Source: an uncultured Rubrobacteraceae bacterium
GTDB lineage: Bacteria; Actinomycetota; Rubrobacteria; Rubrobacterales; Rubrobacteraceae
DNA: 64,000 bases
Assembly: GCA_902806085.1 (NCBI GenBank)
Contig: CADCVH010000063.1
Location: 1-64,000, forward strand
Direction of reading: 5' to 3'
In this document: piece after piece, positions 7,824 through 16,837 of the stretch
Layout of the letters: each line of letters opens with the position of its first letter
How positions within the stretch are numbered: the first letter of the stretch is position 1
Program-made: the position numbers and the translations under genes
Notes under the pieces: model-generated
The model's database searches: none
What the model was told of the DNA's origin: nothing
Seen by the model: only the letters and a program-made list of their open reading frames with translations

Positions 7824-7847
7824 GCGGCGGTCACGGACCGTTGCCGC
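7824..7847 (+). promoter_or_regulatory. Hairpin in the rpsB leader
   Basis: GCGGC (7824–7828) pairs with GCCGC (7843–7847), and inside it GGTC (7829–7832) pairs with GACC (7836–7839). Ribosomal protein S2 often binds its own leader in bacteria, so this structure could be part of an autoregulatory site. I cannot match it to a known leader class. Confidence 0.35.
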
Positions 7848-7963
7848 TCAACACGCACGCCCGCCGGAGGTCTTCTAGACCCGGGTGGTGGTCCCTCGGT
7901 AGAACGCGAGCGGATTGCGAGGCGCGGGCGGAGGACGTCAACCACCAAAGAGAGGTAAAGAGC

Positions 7964-9037
7964 ATGGAAGGCACAACCGAGCGGGTAGGCATCCGAGAGC
8001 TGCTCGAGGCCGGGGTCCACTTCGGGCACCAGGCCAAGCGCTGGAACCCCAAGATGAAGCGGTACATCTTCGCGCAGCGGACCGGCGTGCACATAATAGA
8101 TCTGGACCAGACGATCACGCTGCTCGAGCGGGCCCTGAAGTTCGTGCGCGGCGTGGCCGAGGCGAACCGCGAGGTCCTCTTCGTCGGTACGAAAAAGCAG
8201 GCGCAGATACCCCTGGCCGAGCAGGCCATCAGGAGCGGCCAGCCGTACGTGGCCGAGAGGTACATCGGCGGGATGCTGACGAACTTCCAGACCATCCTGC
8301 CGCGCATCCAGTACTTCACGGAACTCGCCCGTCGGGTCGAGGAGACCCCCGAGGAGGAGAAGACCGGTAAGGACTGGTTCGCCCTCAACCGCGAGTACCA
8401 GAAGCTCAGGCGGAACTTTGCCGGGCTCACGGAGATGGAGAAGCTTCCCGGCGCCATCTTCGTGGTGGACCCCAAGCGCGAGGAACTGATGGTCAAGGAG
8501 GCCAACCGGCTCAAGATCCCGGTCGTGGCCCTCACCGACACCAACTGCGATCCCGAGGTCGTGGACTACGTCATCCCCGGCAACGACGACGCGATCCGGG
8601 CTATCGGCCTGATCTCGCGCCTGATGGCGGACGTCATCGTCCAGGCCCGCGGCGAGGAGGTCGCCGCCGAGGACCGTCCGCTGCCGCCGGTTATCGAGGA
8701 GGCCCTCGTGACGGAGGAGGAGCCGCTGTCGGAGGCCGCGGGTGAAGCGGTGGTCACCGAGGTCGCCAACGGCGCAGCGAACGGCCAGGCCGAGCCCGCA
8801 ACCGCCGAGGCGCCCGCCGAAGTCGCCACCACGGACGACGCGCCCGAGAACGGGGCGGTGGAGCCGGCTGCGGAGACCACCGAAGGGCCCGCGGCGCAGG
8901 CGGCCGACGAGGCCGCGGCGGATGAGCCCGCCGCGGATGAGCCCGCCGCCGAGGAGCCGGTCGCTGAAGAGCCTGCCACCGAGGGGGCTGAGATCCCCGA
9001 AGCTGGGCAGGAGAACAGAGAGAACGAGGAGAATTAG
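7964..9037 (+). CDS. rpsB: 30S ribosomal protein S2 with long acidic C-terminal tail
   Basis: The ATG at 7964 follows AGAGAGG. Residues 1–227 are standard S2, with AGVHFGHQAKRWNPKMKRYI near the N terminus and GAIFVVDPKREELMVKEANR in the core. S2 joins the small subunit late and is needed for S1 binding. Residues 228–357 form an unusual tail of about 130 residues rich in Ala, Glu, Pro and Asp, with two perfect 15-base repeats at 8918–8947 (ADEPA units). Typical S2 ends near residue 230–260. The tail is probably disordered. tsf follows after 5 bases, the universal S2–EF-Ts pairing. Confidence 0.95.
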   Translation: MEGTTERVGIRELLEAGVHFGHQAKRWNPKMKRYIFAQRTGVHIIDLDQTITLLERALKFVRGVAEANREVLFVGTKKQAQIPLAEQAIRSGQPYVAERYIGGMLTNFQTILPRIQYFTELARRVEETPEEEKTGKDWFALNREYQKLRRNFAGLTEMEKLPGAIFVVDPKREELMVKEANRLKIPVVALTDTNCDPEVVDYVIPGNDDAIRAIGLISRLMADVIVQARGEEVAAEDRPLPPVIEEALVTEEEPLSEAAGEAVVTEVANGAANGQAEPATAEAPAEVATTDDAPENGAVEPAAETTEGPAAQAADEAAADEPAADEPAAEEPVAEEPATEGAEIPEAGQENRENEEN

Positions 9038-9042
9038 AAGCC

Positions 9043-10462
<1,420 letters not shown>

Positions 10463-10464
10463 GC

Positions 10465-11025
10465 GTGTCGGACATTATCGATTTGACCGCTGCGGAGCGC
10501 CGGATGCAGGGTGCTCTGGAGTCGGTCAGGAACAACTTCGCGACGATCAGGACCGGGAGGGCGAACCCGTCCCTCTTGGACAGGATAGAGGTCGAGGCCT
10601 ACGGGACCAGGATGGACCTCAGGAGCGTGGCCAACGTCGGCGTCCCCGAGCCGAGGCTGCTCACCGTCACCCCGTTCGACCCGAACTCCCTCAAGGACAT
10701 CGAGCGGGCGATCCGGGACTCGGACATCGGGCTCAACCCGCAGAACGACGGGAAGATGCTGCGGCTTCCCATCCCCGAGCTCACCGAGGAGCGCCGGCGC
10801 GACCTGATCCGGCTGGCGAGGAGCATGGCCGAGGAGGGCAAGGTCTCGGTGCGCAACGTCCGCCGGGACGAGATGCGCGACGTGCACGAGCTGCGCAAGG
10901 AGGGCGAGGTCTCCGAGGACGACGAGCGCCGCGCCGAGGCCGAGCTCCAGAAGCTCACCGACGGCTACGTCAAGCGCGTGGACGCCGTCCTCGCGGACAA
11001 AGAAGCGGAGCTTCTGGAGGTCTAG
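10465..11025 (+). CDS. frr: Ribosome recycling factor
   Basis: The product is 186 residues from the GTG at 10465, which lies 2 bases after the pyrH stop and 5 bases after a GGAGGAGG. The family pattern is clear: FATIRTGRANPSLLDRIEVE at the start of the three-helix bundle, then SVANVGVPEPRLLTVTPFD and the long C-terminal helices ending VKRVDAVLADKEAELLEV. With EF-G it splits post-termination ribosomes. Length and gene order are normal. Confidence 0.95.
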   Translation: MSDIIDLTAAERRMQGALESVRNNFATIRTGRANPSLLDRIEVEAYGTRMDLRSVANVGVPEPRLLTVTPFDPNSLKDIERAIRDSDIGLNPQNDGKMLRLPIPELTEERRRDLIRLARSMAEEGKVSVRNVRRDEMRDVHELRKEGEVSEDDERRAEAELQKLTDGYVKRVDAVLADKEAELLEV

Positions 11026-11028
11026 CTT

Positions 11029-11757
11029 CTGGAACCCGCCGCGAAATCAGCCCCCGCCGGCTTCGACCCGAAGTCGGCGCCCCGTCACGTCGCCATCATC
11101 ATGGACGGCAACGGCCGCTGGGCCCAGCGACGCTGGCTGCCCAGGGCCGCCGGCCACCGCGAGGGCATAGCCGTCCTGACCCCGCTGCTCGAAGCCGCGG
11201 GCCGGGCCGGCGTCCAGGCGCTGACCCTGTACGCCTTCTCCACCGAGAACTGGAAACGGCCCCCGAACGAGGTCAAGACCCTCATGCGCCTCTTTATCGA
11301 GACGGCCCGCAAGAAGGTGCCCGAGCTGAACGAGCGCGGCGCCCGGCTGCGCTTTGTGGGGCGTAACGAAGGTTTGCCCGAGCGGGTTCTGGAGGCGCTC
11401 CGCGAGGCCGAGGAGCTTACCGCGCACAACGACCGGCTCGACGTCTACATCGCGCTCAACTACGGGGGACGCGCGGAGATAGTGGACGCCGCGCGCAGGA
11501 TGATGGAGGACGGCCTCCCGCCGGAGGCCGTGGACGAGGAGGCCTTCGCGCGCTACCTGTACGCGCCGGAGGCGCCGGAGGTGGACCTCGTGATCCGGAC
11601 GAGCGGCGAGCTTCGCGTCTCCAACTTCCTGCTCTGGCAGATCGCCTACGCCGAGTTCTACGTGACGGAGACCCTCTGGCCCGACTTCTCCGCCGAAGAG
11701 TTTACCCGAGCCCTCGAAGCCTTCGCCTCCCGGTCCCGGCGCCGGGGCGGCGCCTGA
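11029..11757 (+). CDS. uppS: Isoprenyl (undecaprenyl) diphosphate synthase
   Basis: This cis-prenyltransferase makes the C55 lipid carrier for cell-wall polymers. The catalytic Asp lies in IIMDGNGRWAQ; other signatures are LYAFSTENWKRP and DLVIRTSGELRVSNFLLWQ. The conserved block RHVAIIMDGNG begins upstream of the first in-frame ATG (11101), so that ATG cannot be the true start. The best start is CTG at 11029, 8 bases after a GGAGG at 11016–11020, giving 242 residues, the family norm. The gene begins 3 bases after frr. A standard ATG, GTG or TTG is not available between the frr stop and the conserved block. Confidence 0.9.
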   Translation: MEPAAKSAPAGFDPKSAPRHVAIIMDGNGRWAQRRWLPRAAGHREGIAVLTPLLEAAGRAGVQALTLYAFSTENWKRPPNEVKTLMRLFIETARKKVPELNERGARLRFVGRNEGLPERVLEALREAEELTAHNDRLDVYIALNYGGRAEIVDAARRMMEDGLPPEAVDEEAFARYLYAPEAPEVDLVIRTSGELRVSNFLLWQIAYAEFYVTETLWPDFSAEEFTRALEAFASRSRRRGGA

Positions 11758-11764
11758 GGCCCCC

Positions 11765-12538
11765 GTGCTCCGGTGGCGGGCCGTCACCGCGCTCGTGCTG
11801 GCGCCCATCGCCCTGGCGGCAATCGTCGTCGGCAAGGCGGCGGTGCTCGGGCTGGTGCTCGTCGTGGTCGCAGGCGGCGCCTACGAGCTCTCCCGCGCGC
11901 TGAAACCCCTCCCGTTCGTCGCCGCCTTCGGGGCGGGCGCGATCCCGGTCCTGCTCTCGATCCCTTACCGCCAGACGGGCATCCTCGCCGGGGCCGTCGC
12001 CGGCCTGCCGTGGGCGCTGATGTGGCTGGCCGGCAAGCCCGAGACGAGGACGCTGCGGGCCGTGCTGGCGGTGCTCCTGATGGCGCTCTGGGTCGGGGTG
12101 CCGCTCGCGCACCTGGGTATCTACCCCGGGCCCCGCAACGAGCGGGTAGTCCTCACCCTGATAGCGGTGGTTGGGCCCTGGATCTCGGACTCCGGCGCCT
12201 ACTTCGCCGGCCGCTTTTTCGGCCGCCACCCCCTTTTCCCCAAGCTCAGCCCCAAAAAGACCCTGGAAGGGAGCATCGGCGGCCTCGTTCTCACGGTGAT
12301 CGTGATCTCGCCGTTCGCCTTCGGCTTCCTGGAGTACACGCTCGTCAAGGCGCTGGTGATCGGGGTGGGCGTCTCCCTCGCGAGCCAGATGGGCGACCTC
12401 TTCGAGTCCGTCCTAAAGCGCATCCTCGACGTGAAGGACCTCGGCCGCTTTCTCCCCGGCCACGGCGGCCTGCTCGACAGGATCGACAGCCTGCTCTTCA
12501 CGGTCCCCGCGGTATACTACATCCAGTTGCTCGTATGA
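11765..12538 (+). CDS. cdsA: Phosphatidate cytidylyltransferase
   Basis: This 257-residue integral membrane enzyme makes CDP-diacylglycerol from phosphatidate and CTP. Most of the protein is transmembrane helices. The C-terminal signature is present as SQMGDLFESVLKRILDVKDL followed by GRFLPGHGGLLDRIDSLLF, as is WISDSGAYFAGRFFGRH. The start is a GTG at 11765, 7 bases after uppS. The order uppS–cdsA–dxr–rseP–ispG is common in bacteria and joins isoprenoid and phospholipid synthesis. Confidence 0.93.
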   Translation: MLRWRAVTALVLAPIALAAIVVGKAAVLGLVLVVVAGGAYELSRALKPLPFVAAFGAGAIPVLLSIPYRQTGILAGAVAGLPWALMWLAGKPETRTLRAVLAVLLMALWVGVPLAHLGIYPGPRNERVVLTLIAVVGPWISDSGAYFAGRFFGRHPLFPKLSPKKTLEGSIGGLVLTVIVISPFAFGFLEYTLVKALVIGVGVSLASQMGDLFESVLKRILDVKDLGRFLPGHGGLLDRIDSLLFTVPAVYYIQLLV

Positions 12539-12557
12539 GATTCCCTTACACACTCGC

Positions 12558-13700
12558 GTGAAGCGGCGCCTGATCATCCTGGGCTCGACCGGCAGTATCG
12601 GTCTTCAAGCCCTCGACGTCGTCCGCGCCCACCCGGACCGCTTCGAGGTCGTGGGCCTCTCCGCCGGCCGCAGCGCCGACGTTCTTGGAGACCAGGCCGC
12701 CGAGTTCTTCCCGGACTTCGTGGCCCTGGAGAACGGGGACGCCACCGTCCTGGAAGGCCTGCCGTGCGAGGTCATCTCCGGCCCCGGCTCCGCGGAGCGA
12801 TTGTCGGAGGTCCCGGCGGACGTCGTCCTGAACGGCATCGTGGGCTTCGCCGGCCTCGCGGCCACCGTTGGGGCCCTCGGGGCGGGAAACCGGGTCGCCC
12901 TCGCCAACAAGGAGTCCCTGATCGCCGGCGGCGACTGGGTCATGTCCCTGGCGAAGGACAACCCCCTGATCCCGGTAGATTCCGAGCACTCGGCCATCTT
13001 CCAGTGCCTCGACGGCAGGAGCGCCCATGAGGTGCGGGGCATACTGCTGACCGCCTCTGGCGGACCCTTCTTCTCCACCGACAAAGCACGGCTCGCCGGG
13101 GTCGGCCCCGAAGACGCGCTCGCCCACCCGACCTGGAAGATGGGGCCCAAGATCACGATAGACTCGGCCACGATGATGAACAAGGGCCTCGAGGTCATGG
13201 AGGCCCACCACCTGTTCGGCGCCGATTACGACGACGTGCGCGTCGTGGTGCATCGCCAGTCCGTCGTGCACGGGGGCGTGATGTTCGTCGACGGCTCCGT
13301 GGTCCTGCACGCCGCCCTCCCCGACATGCGCCTGCCCATCTCCTACGGCGTCCTCTACCCCGAGCGGGTGGACGTTGGCGCCGCCCCCGTGCCGTTCGAC
13401 GCCGCCTCCTGGACCTTCGAGGAGCCGCGCAGCGACGTCTTCCGGTGCCTCCCGCTCGCCGTCGAGGCCGGCAAGGCCGGGGGGGCGTACCCGGTCGCGC
13501 TAAACGCCGCGAACGAGGTCGCCGTCGAGGCTTTCCTGGACGGCCGGGTACAATTCCTCTCGATAGCAGACACCATCGAGGAGGTCCTCGAAGCCGTGCC
13601 CGACTTCGGCAAGATGCACAGCCTGGAAGCCATAACCGCCGTCGACGCCTGGGCCAGGGAAGAAGCCGGGTCGAAAATAGAGAGGGGCGCCGCCAGATGA
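12558..13700 (+). CDS. dxr: 1-deoxy-D-xylulose 5-phosphate reductoisomerase
   Basis: This 380-residue enzyme catalyses the committed NADPH-dependent step of the MEP isoprenoid pathway. Motifs in order are the dinucleotide loop ILGSTGSIGLQALDVV (residues 7–22), ANKESLIAGG, the metal-binding IPVDSEHSAIFQCL, the TASGGPF loop, HPTWKMGPKITIDSATMMNK, and MRLPISYGVLYPER. Translation starts at GTG 12558. The stop overlaps the next start as ATGA. The partner MEP enzyme IspG is encoded two genes downstream. Confidence 0.95.
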   Translation: MKRRLIILGSTGSIGLQALDVVRAHPDRFEVVGLSAGRSADVLGDQAAEFFPDFVALENGDATVLEGLPCEVISGPGSAERLSEVPADVVLNGIVGFAGLAATVGALGAGNRVALANKESLIAGGDWVMSLAKDNPLIPVDSEHSAIFQCLDGRSAHEVRGILLTASGGPFFSTDKARLAGVGPEDALAHPTWKMGPKITIDSATMMNKGLEVMEAHHLFGADYDDVRVVVHRQSVVHGGVMFVDGSVVLHAALPDMRLPISYGVLYPERVDVGAAPVPFDAASWTFEEPRSDVFRCLPLAVEAGKAGGAYPVALNAANEVAVEAFLDGRVQFLSIADTIEEVLEAVPDFGKMHSLEAITAVDAWAREEAGSKIERGAAR

Positions 13701-14734
13701 CCTTCGCCCTCGGCATCCTCGGCCTGATCGTGCTCATCGTGATCCACGAACTCGGCCACATGCTTACCGCCAAGGCCGTAGGCGTCCGCGTCCCGGAGTT
13801 CGGGGTCGGCTTCGGCCCCGCCCTCTTCAAGAGAAAGTTCGGCAAGACCGTCTACTCTTTCCGCATAATACTCCTGGGCGGGTTCGCGAAGATGGCGGGG
13901 ATGGGGGACGGGGAGGAGGGGCCCGACACCTACAACGCCAAGGCGCCGTGGAAGCGGGCGGCGATCATCTTCGCCGGCCCGTTGGCGAACATCCTGGCCG
14001 CGATCGTCATCTTCACCGGCATCTACATGAGCGGGGTGCCGCGGGCGACCACGGAGATCGCCGAGGTCGTGCCCAACTCCCTGGCCTCAGAAGCGGGCGT
14101 TCGGCAGGGCGACCGCATACTCTCCGTGGACGGTGAAAAGTCCGAGAACTGGGAAGGCTTCGTCGGGGACGTAGGACAGAAGGAGCCGGGCGACCGGGTC
14201 GAGCTCGTCGTCCAGAGGGACGGCGAGGAGCGGCGGGTCGCCGGGGACCTGATAGCCGACCCCGCGAACCCGGACCGGGCGCTCGTGGGGGTTCGGCCGG
14301 TGGTCGTCGAGGACTCTTACGGGCCGGTGGCGGCGCTCGGGCAGGCCGTGGCGCGGTGCTGGGAGATCACGGCTACGTTGGGCGCGTTTGTCGGGGACCT
14401 CGTGACGGGTGAGCGGTCGTTTTTCGAGAACGTGAGCGGGCCGGTCGGGATCACGTCCGTGGCGAGCACGTCGGTGGCGCAGGGGTTCTTCCTGCCGCTG
14501 CTCGCGATCATCAGCCTCAACCTGGCGCTGTTCAACCTCCTGCCGTTCCTGCCGCTGGACGGGGGGCACCTATTCTTTATAGCGGCGGAGAAGCTGCTGG
14601 GGAGGCCGGTAAGCCAGGAGACGATGGGCAGGTTCGCGGCGGTCGGGGTCGCGCTGGTCCTGATGCTCTTCGTGTTCGCAACCTACGCCGACCTTAGTAA
14701 AATCATCACGGGACAGCCGTTTATCCCGGAGTAG
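13697..14734 (+). CDS. rseP: Site-2 protease (M50 family, RseP type)
   Basis: This 345-residue membrane zinc metalloprotease cleaves transmembrane substrates such as anti-sigma factors. The zinc motif HELGH is at residues 17–21 in the first helix, and the third ligand is in LPFLPLDGGHLFF near residue 288. A single PDZ domain spans roughly 115–200 (GVRQGDRILSVDGE). It starts at the ATG overlapping the dxr stop. Codon choice switches from C-rich to G-rich at 13862–13871, where the motif CGCATAATAC encodes part of FRIILLGG. No membrane-bound anti-sigma is encoded in this window, so the substrate is unknown. Confidence 0.93.
   Translation: MTFALGILGLIVLIVIHELGHMLTAKAVGVRVPEFGVGFGPALFKRKFGKTVYSFRIILLGGFAKMAGMGDGEEGPDTYNAKAPWKRAAIIFAGPLANILAAIVIFTGIYMSGVPRATTEIAEVVPNSLASEAGVRQGDRILSVDGEKSENWEGFVGDVGQKEPGDRVELVVQRDGEERRVAGDLIADPANPDRALVGVRPVVVEDSYGPVAALGQAVARCWEITATLGAFVGDLVTGERSFFENVSGPVGITSVASTSVAQGFFLPLLAIISLNLALFNLLPFLPLDGGHLFFIAAEKLLGRPVSQETMGRFAAVGVALVLMLFVFATYADLSKIITGQPFIPE
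13862..13871 (+). promoter_or_regulatory. CGCATAATAC motif, site A (in rseP)
   Basis: This is an exact copy of the 10-mer found six times in the window. The + strand is C-rich on the left (dxr and the rseP start) and becomes strikingly G-rich from about 13890. CATAAT on one strand and TATTAT on the other each match the -10 consensus at five of six positions. Confidence 0.45.
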
Positions 14735-14764
14735 GATCATGGCGACGTATATTTTGGGAGTGAG

Positions 14765-15838
14765 ATGACTGAGGCAGCGGTACGCGAGCGTCCGGTGACT
14801 AGCAGGCAGATAAAGGTCGGGGACGTGCCGGTCGGGGGTGGCGCCCCCGTGGTCGTCCAATCGATGACCAACACCATGACCTACGACGTCGAGGCGACGG
14901 TGCAGCAGGTCTACGACCTGAACGCCGCAGGTGCCGAGCTCGTGCGCGTCTCGGTCAACGGCTCGAAGGCGCTAAACGGGTTCAGGGAGGTCGTCTGGCG
15001 TTCCCCCGTGCCCCTGATCGCGGACATCCACTTCGACTACCGGATGGCGCTCGGCGCCGCGGACGCAGGCGCCGCCTGCGTCCGCATCAACCCCGGCAAC
15101 GTCGGCAACGACGACCGCTACCGCCAGGTCATCGAGAAGTGCCAGGAGACCGACGTCGCCATGCGCATCGGCGTCAACTCCGGCTCCGTGGAGAAGAAGT
15201 ACTGGGATTTGCCCAAAGAGGAGGCGCTCGTCGCCAGCGCGCTGCACAAGGTGGAGATCGCCGAGGAGATGGGCTTCTTCAACTTCAAGGTCTCCCTCAA
15301 GGCCAGCCACGTCCCCGAGATGGTCGAGGCGAACAGGCGGTTTCGCGAGCACTCCGACGCACCCTTACACCTCGGCGTCACCGAGGCCGGCACCAAATTG
15401 ACCGGCTCCATAAAGACCGCCGCAGCGCTCGGCCAGCTGCTCCCCTACGGGATAGGCGACACCATCCGGGTCTCGCTGGCCGAAGACCCCGTCGAGGAGA
15501 TACCGGTCGCGTACCAGATCCTCTCCTCCCTCGACCTGCGCCACCGCGGCCCGAACGTCATCGCCTGCCCGAGCTGCGCCCGTACCCTCGGCTTCGACGT
15601 CATCGGCATGGCCGCGCAGGTGGAAGACAGGCTCAAGCACTTCGAGGACCACTTCACGGTTGCCGTCATGGGCTGCATCGTCAACGGCCCGGGCGAGGCC
15701 AGGGACGCGGATTACGGGGTCGCTGGCGGCAAGGACGACGGCGTGATCTTCTCCAAAGGAGAGCCGCTCCGGAAGGTCGGCCGCGACGAGATCTACGACG
15801 CCCTCTTCGAGGAGATAGAGAAGGACGGCCACAAGTAG
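14765..15838 (+). CDS. ispG: 4-hydroxy-3-methylbut-2-enyl diphosphate synthase (IspG/GcpE)
   Basis: This 357-residue iron–sulfur enzyme reduces methylerythritol cyclodiphosphate to HMBPP in the MEP pathway. The N-terminal TIM barrel carries VVVQSMTNTMTYDVEATVQQ and PLIADIHFDYRMAL. The three [4Fe-4S] cysteines are in the C-terminal part, in NVIACPSCARTLGFD (near 268 and 271) and MGCIVNGPGEARDADYG (near 303). The ATG at 14765 follows TTGGGAG. It ends one base before the next start and co-occurs with dxr here. Confidence 0.95.
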   Translation: MTEAAVRERPVTSRQIKVGDVPVGGGAPVVVQSMTNTMTYDVEATVQQVYDLNAAGAELVRVSVNGSKALNGFREVVWRSPVPLIADIHFDYRMALGAADAGAACVRINPGNVGNDDRYRQVIEKCQETDVAMRIGVNSGSVEKKYWDLPKEEALVASALHKVEIAEEMGFFNFKVSLKASHVPEMVEANRRFREHSDAPLHLGVTEAGTKLTGSIKTAAALGQLLPYGIGDTIRVSLAEDPVEEIPVAYQILSSLDLRHRGPNVIACPSCARTLGFDVIGMAAQVEDRLKHFEDHFTVAVMGCIVNGPGEARDADYGVAGGKDDGVIFSKGEPLRKVGRDEIYDALFEEIEKDGHK

Positions 15839-15839
15839 A

Positions 15840-16298
15840 GTGGGGCGGGGCCAGGGTACGAAGTGGCCCATGGCCGGCGTGGCCGGGCTATCGGGCACCC
15901 TGGTCTTGTACTTGATGCTTTTTATCGTTCAGCTCGCAAACGCCGACGATGCTTGCGAGGGCTACCCCCAAACGGTCCCCGGGGCCGACCGCGAAGACGT
16001 CCGGGGTGGCGGCTTTGAGAACACTTTCCTGAACCTCGCCGGCCGCTGGACGTACCGGATGGAGGACGGTTCGGTGGTCGTTACGCGCGCACCCGGCCGG
16101 TCGTTCTCGGGGACGATTGCCGGTGTCGTGGCGGTCGTCGCCGGCCTGGTTGCCCTCTCCGTTCGCCGCAAGGGCCACCCGGGCGTGCCCTACGGCCTCG
16201 CCACGCTATTCGCGCCGCCCCTGGGCCTCGTCCTTGCGCTCGCCGCGCCGCGCAGAACCCGGCACGGGCCCCCGCGTGGGGCCCCGTCTGCCTTGTAA
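15840..16298 (+). CDS. Small membrane protein of unknown function
   Basis: This 152-residue protein starts at a GTG one base after ispG. It has one hydrophobic segment near the N terminus (residues about 13–35), an extracytoplasmic-looking middle of about 60 residues with a single cysteine (DACEGYP), and two further hydrophobic segments (SGTIAGVVAVVAGLVALSV and YGLATLFAPPLGLVLALAA). The C terminus is arginine- and proline-rich. I recognise no family. It is probably cotranscribed with ispG. Its stop codon overlaps the -35 element of the following promoter. Confidence 0.55.
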   Translation: MGRGQGTKWPMAGVAGLSGTLVLYLMLFIVQLANADDACEGYPQTVPGADREDVRGGGFENTFLNLAGRWTYRMEDGSVVVTRAPGRSFSGTIAGVVAVVAGLVALSVRRKGHPGVPYGLATLFAPPLGLVLALAAPRRTRHGPPRGAPSAL

Positions 16299-16320
16299 CC
16301 TACATACTCTGAGGTAGAAT
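16293..16320 (+). promoter_or_regulatory. Promoter of the rimP–nusA–infB operon
   Basis: TTGTAA (16293–16298) and TAGAAT (16315–16320) are separated by 16 bases. The predicted start is near 16327, before the hairpin at 16337–16369. The DNA left of this site is C-rich and that to the right is G-rich. Confidence 0.6.
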
Positions 16321-16336
16321 TCTGGTTGCTGTAACG

Positions 16337-16369
16337 AGCAAGGGGTCCCCTGGACCCGTTGCTTTTTTT
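16337..16369 (+). terminator. Intrinsic terminator/attenuator in the rimP leader
   Basis: AGCAAGGGGTCC pairs with GGACCCGTTGCT around a 3-base loop with one internal mismatch, followed by seven T residues. It lies between the probable promoter and the rimP start at 16384. It may therefore attenuate the nusA operon itself as well as end the ispG transcript. Confidence 0.8.
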
Positions 16370-16383
16370 ATCGTTCGGAGAAG

Positions 16384-16833
16384 GTGAGAGAGACGGCGAG
16401 GCTGGAGAGATTGGCTGAGGTTGTGGAGGGCGCGCTGCCCCAAGGCAGCGAGCTCGTCGACGCCCGATTTTCGGGCGGGCCGCTTCTGACGCTGCTCGTG
16501 GACCGGGAGGACGGTCCGGTGGACCACGAGTTCTGCACCAGGGTCGCCAACGCTGTGGGACCCGCGGTCGAGGGAGAGGGCTACGACGGCCCGGTCGAGA
16601 TTTCCTCCCCCGGCATAGAAAGGCCGCTCACGAAGCCCGGCCACTTCCGGCGTTTCGTCGGGCACGAGGCCAGGGTTCGCCTCGGCGAGCCGCTGGACGG
16701 CCGGCGCAACTTTGTCGGCGTCATCGAGAGCGCCGGCGAGGCGGCCTTCGTTCTAAAACTCTTGGAGGGGGGAGCGGAGGTGGAGCTGCCGTTCGGCTCC
16801 GTCGCCCGCGCAAACCTCAAGGAGGACATATAA
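16384..16833 (+). CDS. rimP: Ribosome maturation factor RimP
   Basis: This 149-residue protein assists 30S subunit assembly. It carries the family core ELVDARFSGGPLLTLLVDRE, followed by the characteristic VEISSPGIERPLTKPGHFRR and a C-terminal SH3-like domain. It starts at a GTG 15 bases after a strong hairpin with a T run. The order rimP–nusA–infB is nearly universal. The usual ylxR gene between nusA and infB is missing here. Confidence 0.93.
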   Translation: MRETARLERLAEVVEGALPQGSELVDARFSGGPLLTLLVDREDGPVDHEFCTRVANAVGPAVEGEGYDGPVEISSPGIERPLTKPGHFRRFVGHEARVRLGEPLDGRRNFVGVIESAGEAAFVLKLLEGGAEVELPFGSVARANLKEDI

Positions 16834-16837
16834 CCAG

